Made by a program: the position numbers and the translations under genes | The notes under the pieces: model-generated | What the model was told of the DNA's origin: nothing | The model's database searches: none | The model's input: the letters and a program-made list of their open reading frames with translations, nothing else | From: an uncultured Prevotella sp. | GTDB lineage: Bacteria > Bacteroidota > Bacteroidia > Bacteroidales > Bacteroidaceae | Assembly: GCA_900546345.1 (NCBI GenBank) | Contig: URCI01000001.1 | Location: 117,899 to 181,898 of the forward strand | Direction of reading: 5' to 3' | DNA: 64,000 nucleotides | Shown here: positions 32,348 through 39,666 of the stretch, piece after piece | Layout: each line of letters starts with the position of its first letter | Position numbering within the stretch: position 1 is the first letter of the stretch

Positions 32348-32355
32348 TAATTTTG
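32348..32355 (+). promoter_or_regulatory. -7 box of the sigma-54 activator operon
   Basis: TAATTTTG ending 7 nt before ATG 32363, so the leader would be only a few nt long. Confidence 0.6.
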
Positions 32356-32362
32356 TCATCTC

Positions 32363-33616
32363 ATGAATACAACAGAACTGCAACGAATCAAACAGCGCTA
32401 CAATATCGTAGGCAACAGCGACGATCTGAACCATGCCCTTGACGTGGCTCTGCAAGTGGCGCCCACCGACCTGAGTGTGCTCATCGTCGGCGAGAGTGGT
32501 GTGGGCAAGGAGATCATCCCGCGTGTCATCCACGACAACTCCCCCCGCAGACGCGAACGCTACTTCGCCATCAACTGCGGTTCCATTCCGGAAGGAACTA
32601 TCGACAGCGAGCTCTTCGGACACGAGAAAGGCGCCTACACCGGGGCTATCGGCGAGAGCGAGGGATACTTCGGTGTTGCCAACAAAGGCACTATCTTCCT
32701 CGACGAAGTCGGCGAACTGCCCATGGCCACGCAGGCACGCCTGTTGCGCGTGCTCGAGACGGGCGAATATATCCGCGTTGGCGGACAGGAGATCCGCAAG
32801 ACCGATGTGCGCATCGTGGCCGCCACAAATGTCAACATGCGCAAGGCCATCTCTGAAGGACGCTTCCGCGAGGACCTCTACTACCGTCTCAACACCATCC
32901 CCATACAGATGCCGCCACTGCGCGACCGCGGAAATGACATTCTACTGCTCTTCCGGCTCTTCGCCATGCAGATGGCTGACAAATACCACCTGCCGAAGAT
33001 CACGCTCACAGAAGATGCCAAACAGCTCATGCTCCACTATAAATGGCCGGGAAACGTAAGACAGCTCAAAAATATCACCGAGCAGATGTCTGTGCTCAGC
33101 GAAGACCGGGAGATCAACGCCGAACAGCTCAAGCACTTCATCCCCGACGATCCCGAAAGCACCGAGCTCGCCACCATCAGCCGTCCCGGGCAGCACTCCT
33201 ACGAGAATGAGCGCGAAGCACTCTACAAAATCCTCTATGAGCTCCGGGGCAGCGTCGCCAACCTCCGGCACGACCTCAACTCCATGAGAAAACAGCTTGA
33301 TGATGCACGGGAACTGGGCAATGCCAACACATACAGCAACCAGTATCTCAACCCTGCCGAGACCTCCATGCCCGCACTCACGCCTGCAGGACACAGTCTC
33401 ACAAGCTATAGTGACATCTCGACTACCCAAGACGCCGAAGCCGAGGAAATCAAGGCGGAGCCCGAAAGCCTCAACCTCAACGATCTCGGACGGCAGATGG
33501 TGGAGAAAGCACTCGAAAGAAACAATGGCAACCGGAAGAAAGCCGCCCAGGAACTGGGCATCTCTGACCGCACGCTCTATAGAAGAATCAAACAGTATGG
33601 TCTCGATAAGAAATAA
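32363..33616 (+). CDS. Sigma-54-interacting transcriptional activator without receiver domain
   Basis: 417 residues. An AAA+ domain begins almost at the N-terminus: Walker A GESGVGKE (43-50), sigma-54 contact loop GAYTGA (90-95, Tyr for Phe), Walker B DEVGEL (114-119), then FREDLYYRL and KWPGNVRQLKN. A linker rich in Ser/Thr/Glu follows, and a Fis-type HTH ends the protein (NRKKAAQELGISDRTLYRRIKQ). With no receiver or sensor domain its activity must be set by level or partner. It overlaps lptE by 20 nt, so it heads the lptE-TPR-secG unit. Confidence 0.92.
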   Translation: MNTTELQRIKQRYNIVGNSDDLNHALDVALQVAPTDLSVLIVGESGVGKEIIPRVIHDNSPRRRERYFAINCGSIPEGTIDSELFGHEKGAYTGAIGESEGYFGVANKGTIFLDEVGELPMATQARLLRVLETGEYIRVGGQEIRKTDVRIVAATNVNMRKAISEGRFREDLYYRLNTIPIQMPPLRDRGNDILLLFRLFAMQMADKYHLPKITLTEDAKQLMLHYKWPGNVRQLKNITEQMSVLSEDREINAEQLKHFIPDDPESTELATISRPGQHSYENEREALYKILYELRGSVANLRHDLNSMRKQLDDARELGNANTYSNQYLNPAETSMPALTPAGHSLTSYSDISTTQDAEAEEIKAEPESLNLNDLGRQMVEKALERNNGNRKKAAQELGISDRTLYRRIKQYGLDKK

Positions 33617-34142
33617 CAAACACAGCATCAGATATGGCCTGCTGACCCTCACTCTGCTGCTCTCGAGCCTCGCAATGCTCACGGCATGCAAGGTGAGCCT
33701 GAAGTTCAACGGTGCCAGCATCGACTACACCAAGACAAAGACCATCCGCATCGCTGACTTCCCCATCCGCTCCAGCTATGTCTGGGGACCGATGGGGCCG
33801 ATGTTCAACAACCAACTCAAAGATGTCTTTGCCAACCACACCCACCTGCAGCAAGTCAAGCGCGGTGGAGACCTGGTGATCGAGGGCGAGATCACACAGT
33901 ACAGCCAGCGCAACAAATCGGTATCGAGCGAAGGCTATTCCGCCCAGACAGAGTTGTCCATGACCGTCAACGTGCGCTTCACCAACAACGCCAACCACAG
34001 TCAGGACTTCGAGAAACAGTTTACCTCCACCAAGAGCTATGAGACCACTCAAAGTCTCACCAGCGTACAGCAGGAACTCGTACAGCAGATGTGCGAGGAC
34101 CTTACCGACCAAATCTTCAATGCCACCGTTGCCAACTGGTAA
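33597..34142 (+). CDS. lptE: LPS-assembly lipoprotein LptE
   Basis: 181 residues. Lipoprotein signal ending LTAC (Cys31), then a compact domain typical of Bacteroidota LptE: KTIRIADFPIRSSYVWGPMGPMFNNQLKDVF and VKRGGDLVIEGEITQYSQ. It should plug the LptD barrel in the outer membrane; the lptD gene is at 45242-48115. Start at ATG 33597, inside the end of the preceding gene, gives the full signal peptide. Confidence 0.88.
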   Translation: MVSIRNNKHSIRYGLLTLTLLLSSLAMLTACKVSLKFNGASIDYTKTKTIRIADFPIRSSYVWGPMGPMFNNQLKDVFANHTHLQQVKRGGDLVIEGEITQYSQRNKSVSSEGYSAQTELSMTVNVRFTNNANHSQDFEKQFTSTKSYETTQSLTSVQQELVQQMCEDLTDQIFNATVANW

Positions 34143-34147
34143 ATATC

Positions 34148-34924
34148 ATGGACATAGCGCAATACATACAACACCCTGAGCTTCTGGACCGCGAGACCGT
34201 ATATGATCTCCGGAGCCTTCTTGCGCTCTATCCCTACTATCAGAATGCACGGTTGCTGCTGCTCAAGAATCTCTATCTGCTCCACGATCCCTCGTTCAAC
34301 GAGGAACTGCGCCAGGCAGCCATCTACATCACCGACCGCAAGGTGATCTTCAACCTCGTGGAGGCTGCGCACTATCAGCTAAAGGACAACAGAAAAGAGC
34401 GTCAGGAGCCCCGCGATGCAGCACAGACTACTAAAAAAGGCGACCGCACGATCTCGCTGATCAACAACTTCCTCGATACCATCCCTGAGGATGAGAAAGA
34501 AAAGGAGAAGCCCAAGAAGACCAAGCGCAAGCCTACACCGGCCGATGCCGCCGTGGACTACGTCTCCTATCTCCTTGAGACAGAAGACGAGGACGAACAG
34601 GAAGAGAGCCAGGAGCAGCCCCCTCTGAAAGGCCAAGATTTGATTGATAATTTCATCAACAATGACAAGGGAAAAATCAAATTAAAGGAAACGCCTGAGT
34701 ATCTTCCCAAAATCGAAGAGGAAGAAAACAAAGACGACTCCAAAGAGGATAAAAGCTATTTCACCGAGACATTAGCCAAGATTTACATCAAGCAGGGCCG
34801 ATATGAGAAAGCTTTGGAAATTATTCAGCAATTAAATTTGAATTATCCAAAAAAAAATGCTTACTTTGTAGATCAAATTCGCTTCTTAGAAAAGTTGATA
34901 TTAAATAATAAAAATAATAAGTAA
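34148..34924 (+). CDS. Tetratricopeptide-like protein of the lptE-secG string
   Basis: 258 residues. Helical N-terminal region (LLALYPYYQNARLLLLKNLYLLHDP), a long charged middle (about residues 95-200, rich in Lys/Glu/Asp) and one clear TPR-like unit near the end (TETLAKIYIKQGRYEKALEIIQQLNLNYP). No signal peptide. Function unknown. The 3' third is distinctly more AT-rich than its neighbours. Start at ATG 34148, 5 nt after lptE. Confidence 0.8.
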   Translation: MDIAQYIQHPELLDRETVYDLRSLLALYPYYQNARLLLLKNLYLLHDPSFNEELRQAAIYITDRKVIFNLVEAAHYQLKDNRKERQEPRDAAQTTKKGDRTISLINNFLDTIPEDEKEKEKPKKTKRKPTPADAAVDYVSYLLETEDEDEQEESQEQPPLKGQDLIDNFINNDKGKIKLKETPEYLPKIEEEENKDDSKEDKSYFTETLAKIYIKQGRYEKALEIIQQLNLNYPKKNAYFVDQIRFLEKLILNNKNNK

Positions 34925-34930
34925 AAATTT

Positions 34931-35335
34931 ATGTACACGTTTTTTGTTATCCTCATCTGTGTGGCTTCAGTGCTGATGATCGGCATTGTACTCATCCAAG
35001 AGTCCAAGGGTGGCGGTCTGTCGAGCAACTTCTCTTCTACCAACGCCATCATGGGTGTGCGCAAGACCACAGATTTCGTAGAAAAGGCTACATGGGGCCT
35101 GGCTGCCTTCATGGTCCTCATGAGCATCGTTTGCTCATACACCGCGCCGCAGAGCACTGCTGACCAGAGTGTGCTCGAAAAGGCTGCTACGGAAAGCCAG
35201 ACAACCAATCCTACCAACACACAGGGCTTCCAGGCCGGCCAGCAGGCTCCTGCACAGGGTGCTGCCAATGGTGCCGCCGCTCCTGCACAAGGTGCTCAGA
35301 AAGCCCCTGCAACACCGGCTGCTCCGGCAAAATAA
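34931..35335 (+). CDS. secG: Preprotein translocase subunit SecG
   Basis: 134 residues. Two transmembrane helices (residues ~1-21 and ~56-74) flank the SecG loop IVLIQESKGGGLSSNFSSTNAIMGVRKTTDFVEKATW. The long Ala/Gln/Pro-rich tail (AQGAANGAAAPAQGAQKAPATPAAPAK) is typical of Bacteroidota SecG. It assists SecYEG during protein export. Last gene of the string. Confidence 0.93.
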   Translation: MYTFFVILICVASVLMIGIVLIQESKGGGLSSNFSSTNAIMGVRKTTDFVEKATWGLAAFMVLMSIVCSYTAPQSTADQSVLEKAATESQTTNPTNTQGFQAGQQAPAQGAANGAAAPAQGAQKAPATPAAPAK

Positions 35336-35388
35336 CAGAAAATTGCAAAAAAGTAAGGGATAAATTTGGTAGTATCAAAAAAATCCCT

Positions 35389-35396
35389 TACCTTTG
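35389..35396 (+). promoter_or_regulatory. -7 box of tRNA-His
   Basis: TACCTTTG about 60 nt upstream of the mature tRNA 5' end. Confidence 0.6.
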
Positions 35397-35456
35397 CACT
35401 CGCTTTTGAGAAACATCTCAGTCACAGACTAAGACCGCTCTCTGTAAGCAGACATG

Positions 35457-35530
35457 GTGGGCGTAGTTCAGTTGGTTAGAGCGTCAGATTGTGGTTCTGA
35501 ATGTCGTGGGTTCGAGTCCCACCCCCCACC
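35457..35530 (+). tRNA. tRNA-His (anticodon GTG)
   Basis: 74 nt. Acceptor GTGGGCG (35457-35463), D arm GTTCAGTTGGTTAGAGC, anticodon stem TCAGA/TCTGA with GTG at 35491-35493, T arm GTGGG-TTCGAGT-CCCAC, acceptor 3' side CCCCCAC and discriminator C73. A G at 35456 can serve as the His-specific G-1. Acceptor position 6-67 is a C-C mismatch, all other pairs are canonical. CCA is not fully encoded. Confidence 0.95.
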
Positions 35531-35536
35531 CCTCAA

Positions 35537-35569
35537 AAATCCCCGTAGTCCAAGCGACTGCGGGGATTT
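35537..35569 (+). terminator. Hairpin after tRNA-His
   Basis: AAATCCCCGTAGTC and GACTGCGGGGATTT pair with one mismatch over a short loop, directly after the tRNA. The T-tract is short, so efficiency is uncertain. Confidence 0.65.
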
Positions 35570-35661
35570 GTCGTTTATATCGAGCCTACCCTCTCTATCG
35601 ATACCAAGAAAGAAGCCCGCCTTTTTTATATATAATATTTGGAGGCTATCATATTTATTAT

Positions 35662-35669
35662 TATCTTTG
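35662..35669 (+). promoter_or_regulatory. -7 box of the small membrane protein pair
   Basis: TATCTTTG 22 nt upstream of ATG 35692. Confidence 0.6.
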
Positions 35670-35691
35670 CGCATAGGAAACAAAACAAGCC

Positions 35692-35916
35692 ATGGTAACA
35701 CAGAAAGAGACTCGAGAGAAAGAACGCTCCAGCAGGGAAAGCCTCGGGAAGTTCTTCTATGACCTTGCAAAGGCCACTTTCACGATTATGGTGCTCACGA
35801 ATTCCATAGCATTATTCATATCGACTAACTATGTATTAGCTGGTATATTCATTGCGGTAGGATTGACTTCCACGGCAGTACTTGCAAGAATAGGTTATTC
35901 AATAATTAAAAAGTAA
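35692..35916 (+). CDS. Small two-span membrane protein, DUF6722-like
   Basis: 74 residues: a charged N-terminal helix (KETREKERSSRESLGKFFYDLAKATF) then two hydrophobic segments (about 30-46 and 49-70), ending YSIIKK. It resembles the small DUF6722 proteins of Bacteroidota; that assignment is from memory of the pattern and is moderate. Function unknown. A 34-residue hydrophobic ORF follows after 5 nt. Confidence 0.65.
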   Translation: MVTQKETREKERSSRESLGKFFYDLAKATFTIMVLTNSIALFISTNYVLAGIFIAVGLTSTAVLARIGYSIIKK

Positions 35917-35921
35917 GAACT

Positions 35922-36026
35922 ATGATAATAATGATTATGACATATGGTGCCATTGCCCTTTGCGGCCTCGGCATTCTGCTTTGGTTCCGTACCAAAAGCG
36001 GGAAGAAGTGGCTATCTGATCTATAA
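35922..36026 (+). CDS. 34-residue single-span micropeptide
   Basis: ATG 35922 to TAA 36026 encodes a 34-residue peptide: a hydrophobic helix (YGAIALCGLGILLWF) followed by a basic, Trp-containing tail (RTKSGKKWLSDL). The positive-inside layout and the 5-nt spacing after the 74-residue membrane protein support a real translationally coupled gene. No family is recognised. Confidence 0.55.
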   Translation: MIIMIMTYGAIALCGLGILLWFRTKSGKKWLSDL

Positions 36027-36123
36027 AGTTAGCACTTTAAGAAACGTACGTTCTGCGTTAGCCGTTCGGTTTGCCACGACTGTGCCGTGATCCTTGTTCC
36101 GCCCTCTATTGCCCGTCAGAAAC

Positions 36124-36164
36124 AGCAAATCCCTGCTGCTCCTTAGGAACAGCAGGGATTTGCT
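36124..36164. terminator. Long hairpin between convergent genes
   Basis: AGCAAATCCCTGCTG (36124-36138) and CAGCAGGGATTTGCT (36150-36164) form a perfect 15-bp stem. It lies between the micropeptide gene and the NimA-like gene and lacks a clear T-tract. Confidence 0.65.
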
Positions 36165-36183
36165 ATTATCTATCACCTGCGGC

Positions 36184-36678
36184 TCAGTCTGCCTTTGCCA
36201 CATGCTTGCGCTTCCCGCTAAACTCCGTGAAGTCGACACGAATGATGCCAACACGGTGAAACGACTTCTCGCTATACTTATACCCGATCTCCTTGAAGTC
36301 GGGCGACAGCTTGTCCACCAGCAGATGCAGTGCACGCATCATCTCTTCGGCAGAGAGATGGATATGCGCCTCACCCCGCAGGATGACGCTTTCATACTCG
36401 GTCGTGAAGTTACGGGGCAGCAGATGTACACGGCCAATGATACAGAACGACACATCGGGATGCGCCTCCAAAGCTCTTAGCTTATGACCCTCAGGAGCGC
36501 AATGGATGTAGATGGAGTGATCACCGTCCCACACATAGTTGAGCGGCACTCCATAACCGGATCCGTCGACGTCCTGCATCGACAGCACACCATACTCACT
36601 CTCACGCAAGAGCTCCAGCGCCCTTCCCTCGTCCATCAGCCGGTCCTGCCGGCGGATGGTGTCGTTCACGTATTTCAT
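36184..36678 (-). CDS. NimA-like flavin-binding pyridoxamine-oxidase-fold protein
   Basis: 164 residues of the split-barrel FMN family that includes nitroimidazole reductases. The blocks GYGVPLNYVWDGDHSIYIHCAPEGHKLRAL and FCIIGRVHLLPRNFTTEYESVILRGEAHI follow the NimA pattern, with the heme/flavin-linked His in EGHK. It may reduce nitro groups using reduced flavin. It lies 5 nt downstream of the cupin gene and close to hcp and ric, which suggests nitrosative-stress defence. Confidence 0.85.
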   Translation of the reverse strand: MKYVNDTIRRQDRLMDEGRALELLRESEYGVLSMQDVDGSGYGVPLNYVWDGDHSIYIHCAPEGHKLRALEAHPDVSFCIIGRVHLLPRNFTTEYESVILRGEAHIHLSAEEMMRALHLLVDKLSPDFKEIGYKYSEKSFHRVGIIRVDFTEFSGKRKHVAKAD

Positions 36679-36683
36679 GTCTT

Positions 36684-37007
36684 CTATCCTTTAATCATCG
36701 TTATCATCATCTTGAAAGGCTGGTCTGCCTTCACTGCATGACGCGCACCTGCGGGGATGACGAGCGCCTCACCGGCATGGAGACGCAGCGGCTCGTCTTC
36801 CAGGATAAAGATCATCTCACCGTCGAGCACCTGTATGAGAGCATCAAATGGTGCCGTGTGCTCGCTCAGCTCCTGACCCTTATCAAAAGAAAACACCGTG
36901 ATACTTCCTGCCTCGTTGTGCACAAGTTCACGGCTGACCACACTGCCCTCGGCATAATCTACGAGTGCCTGAGGCGCAAATACCTTTCCTTTTTCAAACG
37001 TTGCCAT
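36684..37007 (-). CDS. Small cupin-domain protein
   Basis: 107-residue single cupin barrel. The two cupin motifs are degenerate but visible: SEHTAPFDALIQVLDGEMIFILEDEPLRL and AGEALVIPAGARHAVKAD, leaving two His and a Glu as candidate metal ligands. Small cupins of this kind bind metals or small ligands. It is co-transcribed with the NimA-like gene, 5 nt away. Confidence 0.82.
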   Translation of the reverse strand: MATFEKGKVFAPQALVDYAEGSVVSRELVHNEAGSITVFSFDKGQELSEHTAPFDALIQVLDGEMIFILEDEPLRLHAGEALVIPAGARHAVKADQPFKMMITMIKG

Positions 37008-37041
37008 AAAAGTAATATTATAATGTATAATGTAAAAAGTA

Positions 37042-37142
37042 TAATGTATAAATAATTGAGGAAAATGAAAAATGAATAAATAACAGCGCAGAAAGGAAGA
37101 TGCCCTTCACGCCATTATTTATTCATCATCATTTATACATTA
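37042..37142. repeat. Nested inverted repeats downstream of hcp
   Basis: Outer arms TAATGTATAAAT (37042-37053) and ATTTATACATTA (37131-37142), and inner arms ATGAATAAATAA (37072-37083) and TTATTTATTCAT (37115-37126), each 12-bp perfect. Together they would fold into one long imperfect stem-loop that includes the hcp stop. The adjacent 37010-37050 is simple sequence built on ATAATGTA. Confidence 0.7.
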
Positions 37143-38783
37143 CGCATTAATCATTGTCTGGATGTCCTCATCGACCGTGGAGATAGTGCCAAGGCCAAAG
37201 CTGTCCTGCAGCACTTTCAGCACACCGGGAGAAACGAAGGCGGGCAACGTAGGACCGATGTGGATGTTCTTCACACCGAGGCTCAGCAAAGCGAGAAGCA
37301 CGATGACGGCCTTCTGCTCATACCATGCGATGTTAAAGGCAATCGGCAGGTCGTTGATGTCGGCAGCACCGAAAATCTCCTTGAGCTTCAAAGCCACCAC
37401 AGCCCAAGAATAGCTGTCGTTGCACTGTCCGGCGTCGAGAACGCGGGGAATACCATTGATGTCGCCGAGGTTGAGCTTGTTGTACTTATATTTAGCGCAG
37501 CCAGAGGTGAGGATGACCACATCCTTCGGCAGTGCCTGTGCGAAGTCGGCATAGTAGTTACGGCTCTTCATACGGCCATCGCAACCGCTCATGACGACGA
37601 ACTTACGGATAGCACCGCTCTTGACAGCCTCCACGATCTTGTCAGCAAGGGCGAAGACCTGATCATGGGCGAAGCCGCCGACGATCTCTCCGTGCTCGAT
37701 CTCCTCGGGAGCCTGGCACTGGCGAGCCATCTCGATGACCTCAGAGAAGTCCTTATGGCCATCAGGACGTGTAGCGATATGCTTCCATCCGGGGAAACCG
37801 GTGGAGTTAGCGGTAAACACGCGGTCTGCGTAGTTGGCCTTCGGTGATGGCGGCACGATACAGTTGGTCGTGAAGACGATAGGACCATTGAAGTGAGCGA
37901 ACTCTTCCTTCTGCTTCCACCAAGCATTGCCGTAGTTGCCTACGAGGTGCTTATATTTCTTCAGCTCAGGATAGTAATGAGCGGGAAGCATCTCACCGTG
38001 GGTATAAACGTCGATGCCTGTGCCCTCGGTCTGCTCGAGCAGATCAGCGATGTCATGCAGGTCGTGTCCACTGATAAGGATACCCGGACGCTTGCCTACA
38101 CCGATGTTCACCTTCGTGATTTCGGGCTTGCCATAAGCGCCTGTATTAGCTTTGTCGAGCAATGCCATCACGTCGACACCGTATTTGCCGGTAGTGAGGA
38201 GCAGCTGGAGCAGCTCGTCAGCGGTAGCGTCGGGATTGGTGATACCAGCCAGAGCCTCAGCCATGAAGCGTGCAATAGCCTCGTCGCGCTGTCCCAGGCG
38301 TGCGGCATGCTCATAGTAAGCAGCCATACCTTTGAGTCCAAGCACGATGGTCTCCTTGAGAGAGCGGATATCCTCGTTGGTGTTGCGCAAAACGGTCTCA
38401 CGGTCACCCTCGGCCTCGTAGTCGCTCTTCTCACCGCCCCACTCTACTTCGTGATAGTTGGGCAGAGTGACATTCTGCAGACCAGCCTCATTGAGCAGCT
38501 GCTTCTTTATAGCAATACCATTATCGACTTTCTGCAGCAGTGCATTGTCATCGAAGTTGGCATTGGTGATGGTAGCGAAGAGTGCGTCAACGATGAAGTC
38601 CTCGACAGCATAATTGACTGCATGACCATTCTTCAGCAAAGCATCGTAGATTGTTCCGACACCACGCGTCACACTCAAGAGCAAGTCCATCCAACGGCTT
38701 GTCTCTGGTTTCTTACCACATACGCCGCTCACGGTGCAGCCTGTGCCCTTAGCGGTCTCTTGACATTGAAAGCAAAACATCAT
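37140..38783 (-). CDS. hcp: Hybrid cluster protein, hydroxylamine reductase / NO reductase
   Basis: 547 residues. The N-terminal cysteines C4-x2-C7-x8-C16-x5-C22 mark a class I protein with a [4Fe-4S] cluster, as in anaerobes. Hybrid-cluster ligands are visible in later blocks (LISGHDLHDI, TNCIVPP, VVMSGCDGRM, ILTSGCAKYKYN, GQCNDSYS). The enzyme reduces NO or hydroxylamine in nitrosative stress. It lies downstream of ric on the same strand with its own upstream palindrome TTATGA...TCATAA (38834-38853). Confidence 0.96.
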   Translation of the reverse strand: MMFCFQCQETAKGTGCTVSGVCGKKPETSRWMDLLLSVTRGVGTIYDALLKNGHAVNYAVEDFIVDALFATITNANFDDNALLQKVDNGIAIKKQLLNEAGLQNVTLPNYHEVEWGGEKSDYEAEGDRETVLRNTNEDIRSLKETIVLGLKGMAAYYEHAARLGQRDEAIARFMAEALAGITNPDATADELLQLLLTTGKYGVDVMALLDKANTGAYGKPEITKVNIGVGKRPGILISGHDLHDIADLLEQTEGTGIDVYTHGEMLPAHYYPELKKYKHLVGNYGNAWWKQKEEFAHFNGPIVFTTNCIVPPSPKANYADRVFTANSTGFPGWKHIATRPDGHKDFSEVIEMARQCQAPEEIEHGEIVGGFAHDQVFALADKIVEAVKSGAIRKFVVMSGCDGRMKSRNYYADFAQALPKDVVILTSGCAKYKYNKLNLGDINGIPRVLDAGQCNDSYSWAVVALKLKEIFGAADINDLPIAFNIAWYEQKAVIVLLALLSLGVKNIHIGPTLPAFVSPGVLKVLQDSFGLGTISTVDEDIQTMINA

Positions 38784-38833
38784 TGTTCGATATAATTATA
38801 AATGCGAAGTTAGAATAAAATATGTATGAAGTG

Positions 38834-38853
38834 TTATGAATAACTTGTCATAA
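38834..38853. promoter_or_regulatory. Candidate operator upstream of hcp
   Basis: TTATGAATAACTTGTCATAA has perfect 6-bp arms with an 8-bp spacer. It lies about 42 bp upstream of the start predicted from a weak -7 box (TAACTTCG on the minus strand, 38805-38812), a position typical of CRP/FNR-family activators such as HcpR. Confidence 0.45.
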
Positions 38854-38863
38854 ACGACTCATC

Positions 38864-39391
38864 TCAGAAGCGCGAGCCTTCCATCTCGATGGCCTTGGGG
38901 AAAATGATATCATTCTCCACATGTGTATGCTCCTTGAGGTTCTCACGGAATTCACAGAGTTGCCGCATCAGCTCCTTGTAGTCGTCAGAGGCGTCAGCCG
39001 GAGCCTGATAGTCATTGAGCAGTGTGGCGATACGTTCGTGGCGCTGCAGCTCAGCATCATGGTCCGACATCATCACGCTGATGGGATTGCGCACCGATCC
39101 ACAGTGCATCGGAGCGATAGGCTGCTGATGACGCACGGCCTCATAGAGATCAAGGATATAGGGGAAGAGCACCCGCTCTTCTTTCATCAGATGGGTATCA
39201 AGATCCGAGAGAGACTGACTGAAGAGTTGCTCCACTTCATCGAGTACGAGATTTTCCATCATTACCTTACTGATAAGCTTCAATGTGCCCGGTCCCTTCT
39301 CACGTACCCCACGGTGATGCACCTTGAGGACATAGTCGATGAGCAAGTCAAGCGGCCACTCACTGAAATTGTATCTGCTTTTGTCTTCCAT
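38864..39391 (-). CDS. RIC-family di-iron Fe-S cluster repair protein
   Basis: 175 residues, hemerythrin-like. The opening WPLDLLIDYVLKVHHRGVRE resembles the ScdA/YtfE/RIC family, followed by further iron-ligand candidates in DLDTHLMKEERVLFPYI, MMSDHDAELQRH and LKEHTHVENDIIFPKA. RIC proteins repair Fe-S clusters after NO or oxidative damage. Adjacent to hcp (81 nt) and controlled from 39423 with a 16-bp palindrome upstream. The N-terminal ScdA domain found in some homologues is absent. Confidence 0.88.
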   Translation of the reverse strand: MEDKSRYNFSEWPLDLLIDYVLKVHHRGVREKGPGTLKLISKVMMENLVLDEVEQLFSQSLSDLDTHLMKEERVLFPYILDLYEAVRHQQPIAPMHCGSVRNPISVMMSDHDAELQRHERIATLLNDYQAPADASDDYKELMRQLCEFRENLKEHTHVENDIIFPKAIEMEGSRF

Positions 39392-39422
39392 GATTTCTTT
39401 GTCGTTTTTATGTTTACGTCGG

Positions 39423-39430
39423 CAAAGGTA
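39423..39430 (-). promoter_or_regulatory. -7 box of ric
   Basis: TACCTTTG on the minus strand, about 31 nt upstream of the start codon. Confidence 0.6.
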
Positions 39431-39452
39431 CTATATTTCCGTCAACAGGGCT

Positions 39453-39468
39453 GGTCACAATTGTGACC
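39453..39468. promoter_or_regulatory. Perfect 16-bp palindromic operator upstream of ric
   Basis: GGTCACAATTGTGACC is fully self-complementary. Its centre (39460.5) is about 41 bp upstream of the transcription start expected from the -7 box at 39423, the class II activator position for CRP/FNR-type regulators. The half-site GTCACAA/TTGTGAC is CRP-like. Confidence 0.7.
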
Positions 39469-39666
39469 CTAAATGCGTTAATATGAGTTAAAGTGCAGAT
39501 AATCACGGACTCACACCCTGTTATGCCCTCATGATGATAGCCGGCTAACAACCCTAAAAAAGAAAAAAAGAGACTGACTGACACTACTTCTTAAACTTTA
39601 GTGTCATCCATACGTCAAATAAACAAATAAATCTGATAGAATCAACTTTCATTTTGAATAGCAAGC

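Noticed and set aside
37010..37060. Possible dif-like site (ATAATGTATAATGT words)
   Set aside because: It is part of a longer simple-sequence repeat and lacks two separable XerC/XerD half-sites with a central spacer.
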